DNA from: Rusavskia elegans
Lineage: Eukaryota; Ascomycota; Lecanoromycetes; Teloschistales; Teloschistaceae
NCBI GenBank assembly: GCA_011316305.1
Contig: SAUG01000119.1
Location: 1 to 64,000, forward strand
Length of the DNA stretch: 64,000 nt
Direction of reading: 5' to 3'
A program made the position numbers and the translations under genes. Every line of letters starts with the position of its first letter. Position 1 is the stretch's first letter. Under the pieces are notes generated by a model that was not told the origin of the DNA, ran no database searches, and worked only from the letters and a program-made list of their open reading frames with translations. Shown in pieces: positions 32,685 through 41,733 of the stretch.

Positions 32685-34747
32685 TCAAAAATCAAACTCC
32701 CCCCTAAAACTCTCCACATCAACCCCACCCCCCTGGACCCTCTCCGCCAAATCCCTCCGCCCCATATTCGTAAAAACTCTCCTCAACGTCTCCAAAAGAT
32801 TCGTACTCTGATTCATCCTCGCCATCCTCCTCACCTCCCTTTCACTTAAACCCCCAACCCCTCCACTTCCCCCATTCCCGCCACCATTTCCACCTCCTCC
32901 ATTACCCACACTCGAAATGTCTTCACCCATCACCTCCCTAACCCTCTGCACCCCTTCCCGCTCCACAACCTCATGCATAGCTAATGCCCCCAACAAATGC
33001 TGCGCTGCCTCCTCCTGACACCCGATATTGATACAGCTGACCCCGAGGTTATACCGCGCTCTTACGAAACCAGGACATAGTCTTAACGCCTCCTCGTACG
33101 CTTGTATCGCCTCTTCGCTGCGGCCGCTATTCGCCAGTGTAGCGCCGAGACGATTCCATAATAGATGGGCTTGAGGTGGGGAGTTGGTGAGGCCTTCGGT
33201 TGTGGAGTCCAGTGCGGCTGAGAAACAGTCGACTGCTTTGGTGTATTCTTCGCATCCGTAGAAGAGCACGCCGAGACCGACTTGCACGTCCGGGTCCATG
33301 GTTTTGGTGTCCCCGCCGGGGGAGAGCTGGGCGGCGCGGATAAAGTGGGATGTTACTTTTTCGTGGAGGAGGTGCCGGTCTGTGAAGCCCATTTCCGAAA
33401 TTTGAGACAATTGATCCGGTGGTAGGATGGAGGGGTATTTGGTTGAGAGCCAGCGTTCGAGGGTGCGGTAGGCGGTGGGTTCGTAGCCCTCGTTTGTGTA
33501 GGAGATTGCGAGACCCATGAGGGCGGGGAGGTTGTTGGGGTCGAGGGTGAGGGCTTGTTCGAGGGCGCGGATGGCGGGCGTTTCTTTTTCGTTTTGGGCT
33601 TGCGCTTGGCCCAGGGCGACCCAGGCGTCCAGGTGGTCCGGGTCTTTTTGTACGGCGGCTTCGAAAGCGAGAGCGGCGAGGGAGAGGTTGCCGCCTTCGG
33701 ACATGATGCGTGCGCCTTCCGAGTAAGGGTCTTTGGCGTTGGAGAAGATGTTCGAGTCTTCGAAGAGGTATTCGCCTAGGTTGGGGTCGCGTTGTTGGTG
33801 ATGGAAGCCGTCGAAGTTGCCGAAGGCATCGGTGTCGAAATTGTGGGAGTACTCTCCGTCGAACATGGTCCTGGCGTAATTGGCGTTTTCAGCTTGGAGG
33901 CCTCGCCAGATGGACTCGAAGTCTCCAAACTGATCTGTTTCGGTCTGGGGTACTGACCTGTCCATGTCGCCGAGTTCTGCTTCCATAGCTGCGTTGGCTA
34001 GGGTATCTATGTCCTCCTCACTCAGATTCTGCTCCCGCTGTTTGCCAGCGGCGTCGATTTGGGCGAATTGTTGTTCCCAGTCCTTGTCGTCAAGTTCGAC
34101 CATGCAATCCTTGCCGTTGTTTTGTGCCATTGGTTCCATCGGTCTTTGTTGCCCGGCCATCGGACTGTACAGACCCATGCCGCTCATGCCGTAGCCCATA
34201 CCCATAGGTCGCTGATAGCCATTCATTTGGACGGATGGGGTAGAGATGCGTGGAGACTGGGTACGTTCTATCTGCTGAAAGCGTTGGAACTCTGCCGGAC
34301 TGAAACCTCGAGGGACGAAATTGCTGGTCTTGGAAGACTTGAAAGCTCTCTCTAGCCTCGATTGCTCGCCTGGATCGAATTCTGTCGCCCAAGCTGGTGA
34401 GGATGCTCCAGGGGACGACATACGGTAGCCATCTAAGTCACGGCGCATCTGTTCCATAGCAAAAGGCTTGAGAGCTTCGGGAGGTACTTGGCCGGTTTGC
34501 TGTAGAAAGTCTTGCATAGCCTGTATATCGCACAGTCTGTCACTAATCAGGGATCGCAAGGACTTGGATCTAGACTCACAGCCTCTTGGTTGAGCCCATT
34601 CCTCTGCGTCCTGAAGGTTTCCTGCACACTTGGGCCCGAGCCAACGAGTCTGTCCCTTTGCAAGGACTTGTCATCTTGGACATGCTTGGTGAATTGACTG
34701 AGCGGATTTCCGGCGGTGGAGCATTCGGCGCCTCCAGGGAATGCCAT
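32685..34747 (-). CDS. PEX5: Peroxisomal targeting signal 1 receptor Pex5
   Basis: Two exons, complement(32685..34520, 34580..34747), 667 aa. The N-terminus MAFPGGAECSTAGNPLSQFTKHV carries the conserved Cys9 used for mono-ubiquitination and receptor recycling. The disordered N-terminal half holds WxxxF/Y-type Pex14/Pex13-binding motifs (for example WATEF, WEQQF, IWRGL). From about residue 290 come the TPR repeats that bind the C-terminal SKL signal: AALAFEAAVQKDPDHLDAWVALGQAQAQNEK, ALEQALTLDPNNLPALMGLAISY, VDCFSAAL, LWNRLGATLANSGRSEEAIQAYEEAL and ARYNLGVSCINIG. Between the last TPR and the C-terminal helices there is a Gly/Asn-rich insertion. The protein shuttles matrix enzymes to peroxisomes. 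Confidence 0.96.
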
Positions 34748-35166
34748 CTTTGCGATTCAGTCACTCAAGATCTGGAGCTGGGTGGTGAGTGCTCTAGGTG
34801 TTATGAATCTACACCAGGCTGCGATGTTGTCCAGGGCTAAAAGTCAGGCATGGCCATGTTGACGACTTTGACGTTATGTCAGGCACAATCAGCCGAGGTC
34901 CGTTTGTCTTGGCAACGTCATGCCATTCTCGGGTTCTAGATTCCTGAGTATGCATTCGTTCCGGCATGGCGAGCTTCAGCCGAAGATTATAAGAAGAACA
35001 TTGGGATATGGCTCGAAGCAAAGAAGTTCGAGAAATTAGTCATGGGAAGGAATTTATTAGCTCATGAATGATTCTGGTCTTCTAGAGAGACCGAAAGCCA
35101 CCTCCTACCGTCTTCATCTTCACGCCATGTGCTATGTAGACTTCAAATCAGACGCAGAACCAAGCA
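34748..35166. other. Intergenic stretch, no gene seen
   Basis: PEX5 promoter side and the 3' end of the peptidase gene. No coding signal. Confidence 0.5.
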
Positions 35167-37125
35167 CTACGGCAATTTCATAGCAGCAGCCAGCAACTTA
35201 GGAAAATTCGGCGTCCCCAACCCCGTCGCTGGATCCCATCCTGCCACCGCCTGAAAGCCCTGCGTACCACATCCCGGGTTCGATCCCAAAGTGATGTCGT
35301 TGAATGCCCCCTGATTGGCGTAAAGGAACGGATTCACGAACCCTAAAGTCGACTTGCCGGCATACAGACGAGCTTCGTTGATGAGTGTAAGGATGGCCCC
35401 GACAACCGGTGAAGACGCCGAAGTCCCATAGACGAGTGCGAACTGGCCGGTCACGGCAACGACGTAATTTGCCCCATTGGCGCTGATGTCTGGGAAGCCG
35501 CGCGTAGTCTGCGAATTGTTGAAGCGGTCGGCGCCGTACGGAGGTGGGAAATTGGTGAACCAGGATTTGACCGCCGAGGCCTGGTAGGATGGGAGAGGGA
35601 ACACGTTGGAGAAGCCTCCGCCCGAGAAGATGACAGTTTCGCATGCTTTTTCAGGTGCGGTGACCGAGGCATTGGGGACGATTTGCGTGGCGCCGATGGA
35701 GGTGATGTAGGGGCAGCCACTAGGGAAACCCGGGTTGAAGATACCTGAGGAACCATCGTTGTACTCCCTGGTTTCCGGGTCGATGCATCGACCGCCGTTA
35801 CCGGCCACCCCAGAGTCACCGGAGGAAAACAGGAAGCTTGTACCGGCGAGGCCGAGCTTCATGTACTCCATACATTGGCGTCGCTCGTATGCTGCGGTGA
35901 GGTCGGCTTCGTTGTACCCGTACGAGGTCGAGATGACTTTGGTGGCTGCGAAGCCGCCGCAATTCTTGGGGCCTGGGAAACCGCCGGCTGCATTGGGGTA
36001 GGAGGCGTCTTGGAGCGGATCGTCTCCGGCGCAGTATGACCCGTCCAGAGCGTCGAGGAAGTCGTTGAATGACGCGCCCTGGACTTCGTCACCCACTTGG
36101 TATAGGGTCGTCTTTTGTGGATTGATCAGAGTCATGGCGTATTCAAGGTCTAAATCGGATTCGCCGTTGAACTGGAAGCCTTGCCGGGTAGTCTGAACGA
36201 CACCACCGTTGATAGAATTCAACGTAGGTGTCCGTTGGACCTGGTTCTTGGAGAAATTCGCAAAGAACAGATCGAGATCCTTCTGCAAGTACGCCTGAGG
36301 GGTGTACTCGACAATGCCATAGCTGTTCTTGGGATTGGCCGTCATACCGGGAGGAAAGAGGTAGAGGGCTCGGAGGCAATTGGGCGTAATGAATTGGTTG
36401 CAATTCTTGAGCTCATCTCTGAGTTTATCCAGGACGGTCTGTCTACTGAGCGTGGCACCTTTCTTGGGCAACGAGCCGGAGGTAGGAGCACCAATGCCCA
36501 AGGCAGCCTTGGTCTGCACGGGATGGCCAACGGCGGCGGTCGAGGTGGGAGCGCGTTTTTCCACCGGCTTCGCCACTCCTTGGGGGATCTTGGCATCGAA
36601 ATGCACAGTCGGGGTGATGAAGTCGACGTGAGGAGTAACGTGCTCCGGAATGCGGTACTCTGAGCAAGATACATGCGGCTTCCCAGTGGTATGTTTGTAG
36701 AGGTGGTATTCCGTTTTCAGGAGGTTCTCAGCCTCGGCAACGGTTGCGTCGAACTTGAGCCAGCCCAAGGATTGTGATCTCGATATCCGCTCTGCAGCAA
36801 TGCCTGACGAAGTCAACCAGGACTTGACCGTCTCAACTGTCTCTGTGCTTGGTGCAAACTTGTTCGCAATGTCTTCGTGAGTCCAGTGCTTGCCGTAGTT
36901 GGATGACGTGGGACTAGAAACGTCCATGAGAAACTCGTCGGCTTTGTCAAGGTTTGACTGGGTGAGGGCGATCTTCATCGGTAGCACTTTGGAGCGGTCG
37001 AGCTTCTCGTGGTATTGCCATCCCGGTGGAAGCTTGTCACGCTTTTCATGGAGGACATGATTCACAGAAGGGAGGGCAAGGCTGGTTGCCACCAAGGCAC
37101 TCAGGGTCAAGAGAGAGAAATGCAT
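35167..37125 (-). CDS. Sedolisin-family serine-carboxyl peptidase (S53, tripeptidyl-peptidase type), secreted
   Basis: Single exon, 652 aa. A signal peptide (MHFSLLTLSALVATSLALP) is followed by a ~190-residue pro-domain (LPPGWQYHEKLDRSKVLPMKIAL, then SNYGKHWTHEDIANKFAP), typical of pro-kumamolisin. The mature domain shows the catalytic Glu and Asp in NGESDLDLEYAM (about 321 and 325), the oxyanion-region FSSGDSGVAG, and the catalytic Ser in GTSASSPVVG (about 569). The C-terminus has a calcium-site-like DITLGSNPGC followed by GWDPATGLGTPNF. Such enzymes are secreted or vacuolar acid peptidases releasing tripeptides or acting as endopeptidases at low pH. The exact specificity is unknown. Confidence 0.95.
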   Translation of the reverse strand: MHFSLLTLSALVATSLALPSVNHVLHEKRDKLPPGWQYHEKLDRSKVLPMKIALTQSNLDKADEFLMDVSSPTSSNYGKHWTHEDIANKFAPSTETVETVKSWLTSSGIAAERISRSQSLGWLKFDATVAEAENLLKTEYHLYKHTTGKPHVSCSEYRIPEHVTPHVDFITPTVHFDAKIPQGVAKPVEKRAPTSTAAVGHPVQTKAALGIGAPTSGSLPKKGATLSRQTVLDKLRDELKNCNQFITPNCLRALYLFPPGMTANPKNSYGIVEYTPQAYLQKDLDLFFANFSKNQVQRTPTLNSINGGVVQTTRQGFQFNGESDLDLEYAMTLINPQKTTLYQVGDEVQGASFNDFLDALDGSYCAGDDPLQDASYPNAAGGFPGPKNCGGFAATKVISTSYGYNEADLTAAYERRQCMEYMKLGLAGTSFLFSSGDSGVAGNGGRCIDPETREYNDGSSGIFNPGFPSGCPYITSIGATQIVPNASVTAPEKACETVIFSGGGFSNVFPLPSYQASAVKSWFTNFPPPYGADRFNNSQTTRGFPDISANGANYVVAVTGQFALVYGTSASSPVVGAILTLINEARLYAGKSTLGFVNPFLYANQGAFNDITLGSNPGCGTQGFQAVAGWDPATGLGTPNFPKLLAAAMKLP

Positions 37126-38322
37126 GACGGACTTCCAACCGGAATGTGGGATAGAAAGGAGTCTGGATGGAGAAGAGAGCTGGAAATGCGAGCTTGACTG
37201 ACCTTATATAATTTTGCTTCAGAGAGACTCGATCCCATCTGCAATCCGTTGCTCTCCGCACTCTCAACCCGAGCAGCATGACAAGGCTGCATGAGGAAGG
37301 AGGCCAACACGGTATCGGTGCAGCGTGAAAGGTCCATGTAGGATCCATCATGCCGTTGTCCCCTGTGGATGGCCGAGTAGCCAGGCTGCTGAGATCGACT
37401 ACTGCATACTTCAGCTGTGCTTGCAGAAAAGGAAGGAGCGAGGTCTTGCGGGGTTGTAACGGTGATTGCGAGCTCGAAAGGGTGCGTGAATCGATTGGCC
37501 GTACGGCTGGAAGTCTTGAGGGACGAAGAAGCTCGAGGCTCCTGGAGAAGGTCAAGCTTCCCCATGACTTGCCCGAGGCTCGGTCCGTCAAAGATGATTG
37601 TATCTGGCTCCAAGGAAAGCTACATCCCGAGAAGGTGGTGAAGGTCGACCCGTGCGCAGTGGAAAGTGTAGTGGTCATGCAATCACCAGGCCGTTAGATA
37701 ACGATAGGCGTGCTTATACACCTGCAGCTGCCCCTGAACATCCATCCCGAATTCGGTAAAGCAGCCGAGAGGTGCTCTCAGGACAAGGATTGCCGAGGGT
37801 GCAGGCGGTATTTCTTTTTCTTTGTTGCGATGTAGCGGCATATCAATGTTCGGACCGGGATATAAGACTCTGCGCACCTTCCGCAACCGGTTCGAGCAGT
37901 CCTTGGTGCAAGATCGTGCATTTAAACTTTCAGCAGCTAACTCTAGGCAAGATGCTTGATGGCCGAGCAGGAATAAACTCACAAGATGAGGGGCTGAGCA
38001 GGACCCATGTGCGACCGTGCGACGCCTGCAAGACTCCCTGTGCAATACGTTGTTGTATCAATGGTAGTATTTGTTATCGTCATTGCTCACATATATCCGG
38101 AATATCATTACGAGATGGCTGATTGTTGTGCTTCATACCAAGCGGGAAGTTGCCGAACACCCGTGAGAACGCACCCAACTGTTTTCGAGCTTTTACCTTG
38201 GGACACCACCGTACAGCCCGTTCCCATCCACGGGTGTGAGATACACCATCCATCCGGGTTGCTAGCCTGCTGCGAAACGGCTGCAGCCCATTGTCTCGGT
38301 AGGTACTCGTCATTCCTACAGC
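37126..38322. other. 1.2-kb stretch without a supported gene
   Basis: Upstream region of the sedolisin gene and the 3' side of the next minus-strand gene. Antiparallel open frames at 37046-37697 are composition artefacts with no motif. Confidence 0.5.
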
Positions 38323-39550
38323 TCAACCGGCGCCACCACCGGGACCTGCAGCCCCATTGGAGTACGACATCCAGCTCATCACATGGCTCCCTCTTCTCTT
38401 GTCATCCTCGTCCGACACTTCCAAATTCGACCGCATCTCTGTCACTCCTGCTGGATGTCGAGGCGACCGGTGACTATCGGTGGTTGGGGTGCCCTCGCTT
38501 GAGAGGCCTGATTGATCTCGTGCCTTGTTGATCTCGAGTGTCTCCGGATTCGGGGACAGCTCGGGCTTAGGAGATGGTTCTGCTGATAGTTCGGATGGAA
38601 TTCCTGGCGAAGGGAAAAGGCCTCCGCTGTTGGGTGACGATTGAGAAGACGGTACTGATCCATCTTGCTTCGATGGGACTGAGGCTGCAGAGTAGTAGCG
38701 TTCTGTTGACACAGCAGTCAGTAGCTGTAACACTCTCTCGAGCTAGACCCTTGAGCCGCAGGCATTCTCGATTGCGTTCTCCGCAGATGACATAAGTATT
38801 GCGACTCGACTGCTTTTCTTTTCCGCAGGCAAAAGAATGAAGCATCGGAACCTAGGAACCTGACCCCAACGTAGATCCTGACATAATACTGACCTGAGTA
38901 AACTCCAAGACCTCGATCTGAACCGGGCGAATCTTGCCCTTGGAGCCAGTGTTCTCGTTCAGGCTTTGTGGCTTCGTCCCTGATCCGCTTTCTCCTTCTC
39001 CTCGCGCCAAACCGAATTAGCCAAATCGCAATGGCAGCGACGACAGCCCCAACGACCACGCCTATGATGATCGGGGTCTTGCTGGTGGAGTTTGAGGACG
39101 ATGTTCCACCTCCGGTAGCAGCTGTCTCAGCAGCAGCAGTGGCAGAAGAATTGCTTCCTGTCGGAGTTCCAGAGGTTGTAGGTGATGCTTGGCTGGCCGA
39201 CGAGCTTTGAACGGTAGGCGTAGACGTGCTGGCTAACGTTCTAGCGGGAGTATTTACTCTCAGGGAGTACGTTGAAGTATCGGCTGCGGTGCTCGAGCTG
39301 TCAGGACTGGTCTTATTTGTTGCATCACTACTTGATGGTTAGCCTCGAGTGTAGCTCAGGAAGGCTCGTACTCGTAGACTCACTCTTGTGAAGCGGATGC
39401 GAGGTCATTCAAGCTGGGAATCCGTTGGTCGAACGGGCATCCTTCGTTACAGGCGTCTTGCGAACAGCAGCCTTCGAACCCCGTACTGGCGCAGGTGTAG
39501 AAAGAATAACCAGGACTGCAAGTGTTGGATTGACGTTTGTTGATTGGCAT
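38323..39550 (-). CDS. Cysteine-rich single-pass membrane protein with mucin-like stalk (fungal, unknown function)
   Basis: Three exons, complement(38323..38702, 38894..39330, 39384..39550), 327 aa. The N-terminal ectodomain has the pattern CSPGYSFYTCASTGFEGCC, then QDACNEGCP, a small cysteine module that recurs in fungal surface proteins. It is followed by a Ser/Thr-rich stalk (about 60-125), one membrane segment (IIIGVVVGAVVAAIAIWLIRFG) with a polybasic RRRRKR stop-transfer, and a disordered Pro/Ser-rich cytosolic tail. No signal peptide is visible, so the membrane helix may serve as signal-anchor or a short upstream coding exon may be missing. The 191-nt second intron is inferred from frame and GT-AG ends. 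The architecture is that of a wall sensor, but no function is shown. Confidence 0.7.
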
Positions 39551-40300
39551 GATGGAGATGTCTTTACCTAGACACATCAATGGCAATTAAAAGGATGGAA
39601 GTGCATGAACGACTGTAAAAGCAGTATTCAGTAGACAAGGGGCCCGGGATTTATTCTAGCATTGCAAGGTTACCTCAATCCGGATGGTTGCAGGTTTCGT
39701 GTCAAGGGTGTCTTTTGAATACACATTTGCTTGCGTTCATGGCCTCGGCATCAACAGAAAAGCGAGTGGTCTGCAAGCACTGCCTTCTTCTCGATACATC
39801 GACTTCCACGCCAAGCCAAAGCGATTCCCCGTCCATAGTCCATCGAGGCTGGAAACTACCAGGGAAAGGATGAGGAGCAGACGGCATCCCACATGGATTT
39901 GCCACACTCTTGGTTCCACCTGCAATACTATGATTGGCAACGCATCGACCAGGTTTCGACATTGGGGTGACGGGCATTGCGGAACACAGAACCAAGGCTT
40001 GTTTCATGACTTGTACGATCGGGGTTCCTACAAGACTTGAAACCAAGCGTTGGATGCCCACCTAAGTGGCTACTCATCATTCGCACGTCCCATCGGGAGG
40101 AATCACTGTCGTCGGCGTCCGGCTGTGTATGGTCGAGACGCCGGTAAGCTGGGACAGTAAGTCTAGCATAATATGACACTAAGACCATGCAGCACTGGTG
40201 GAACCAAGGATGGCCTGCCATGCCGACCTTGCAGACATGACGATGATGATGTTAACATTCAAGAGTGTAATGTTGTGTGAGTCGATACTCAATCTCGACA
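39551..40300. other. Intergenic stretch, no gene seen
   Basis: Between the cysteine-rich membrane protein and NUS1. Open frames on both strands near 39684-40221 have no motif. Confidence 0.5.
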
Positions 40301-41362
40301 TCATCGTCCAAACTTCATTTGCGCCTTGGCAAAGTTGTACAAGGCTCGGAGGAAGACTTGATAGCCGACTCCACAGTTGTCTTGGGAGTGGTAGATTTCC
40401 GTGAGGCGAACCTGCCAGGGCGGATAGCCTTGCAGCTTCACGTAGGGACCAACTACTATGAGAAGATCGGGCTCTGCCATCACGCTTTCGGAGATCTCGG
40501 CGTCTATCAAGTCCAAGGAAATGTCATCGGCCGATAGTTTGTTCCTCTGCGACATTTCGGTCAGGGTCTTCGTAAGATCAACAAGCGTCGCTCGGCCGTC
40601 CCCTTCAGATAAAAGAAGGATTGATAGATGGCCTAGGAGGTAAGTCAGTCGGGCAGGAATATCCAAGGCGATGGGTTCTTACCAGCCGAGGATGATACCC
40701 TTGCTGACTGGTCACCGTCGAGGAAAGATGGGATATGAGGAGCCTGAATTTGTAGGGTTGGAACGTGGCGACCGAAGTAGGAATGCAGTTTTGAAGATAC
40801 CAAACGGTGTGTCCGTTGGATGTGGTCTTTCAGAGCTCCTACGCATTCGTTAGCCGTTTATAGCTTCGACATTGGATGCAGCACGGCTTTCCTTACCTGT
40901 TCTCTCATACACGCTGAGCATCGGTATGCCTGCGCCTGCACACCAAGCTGATATCTCAGCGAGGTCGTCCAAAAGTTTCTCCAGTCCAGCCAATCCACGT
41001 TCTTCCTGCTTCAGTTCCAGGATAACGCTCAGGTGTTGCGGTAGTCTCTCGAGACCTCGGATGTCTTGCCTGATCAGCTCTGGTGCTCGATGGTGGTAGT
41101 AGAGGATAGCGAAGATGCGATCAAGTATGATGTGGAAAGCCTGGCGGAAACGGATGTAGAGGGAGAAAAGCATGTGCATCGTGGTGAAGACAAAGAAGTG
41201 GAGTTGAGTCTGGAGAAACATTCGGATGGGTTGATGCTTCGGCGATTTTGTGACTGTGAGTGGCTTCGCGGGGAGATACGGCTTGAGAAGCTTCTCTCTT
41301 TCTCGAACATCGAGCTTGTCGACATCTTTGCGGTAGATTTTGGTCTCTTGACTCGCAACCAT
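40301..41362 (-). CDS. NUS1: Dehydrodolichyl diphosphate synthase complex subunit Nus1 (NgBR homologue)
   Basis: Three exons, complement(40301..40632, 40683..40838, 40897..41362), 317 aa. An N-terminal hydrophobic region (around 50-90, FFVFTTMHMLFSLYIRF then AFHIILDRIFAILYY) anchors the protein in the ER. The cis-prenyltransferase-like domain begins with RLPQHLSVILEL and EISAWCAGAGIPMLSVYERTG. Its C-terminus has LTKTLTEMSQ, then ESVMAEPDLLIVVGP, then GYPPWQVRLTEIYH, then FLRALYNFAKAQMKFGR. It ends in the R-x-G-type tail that completes the active site of the partner synthase (Rer2/Srt1). Nus1 itself lacks catalytic residues but is required to make the long-chain dolichol used in N-glycosylation, linking it to ALG6 further along the window. 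Confidence 0.93.
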
Positions 41363-41733
41363 GGCGGCCGTGAATGGCTCCTGCCTTCACTCAAGGGTAT
41401 AGTGGAAGCAGCGCAATTGAGGAAAGAACAATGAACGTGGTGATATCCAGTCTTTTCGATGCCAGGTTGATTGTGCCTAATTGGAGGTAAGACGTGGGTT
41501 TCAATTGCGTACGCGTGTCACTAAAGAAGATTCGTCGAGACCTATCTCAAAGCGGTGAGCGGCGGAACGGCAGAATTGGCAGAATCAATACCGACCCCTC
41601 CGCCTGAAGCTCTTTTATCACCTCAAAACAGATCATGCTTGGGCGATCTCGACCAGCCTCGCTACCTTTGATGATGACTTAGCAATGATGTAGCGATCAG
41701 GAGAGGCAGGCTTCTTCCAGCGGATTCATCATC
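41363..41733. promoter_or_regulatory. Shared divergent promoter region (NUS1 / SEC10)
   Basis: 371 bp between divergent starts. No specific element identified. Confidence 0.4.

Noticed and set aside
37046..37697. Opposing long open frames upstream of the sedolisin gene
   Set aside because: Neither strand has a family motif; they overlap each other and the signal-peptide region of the real gene.
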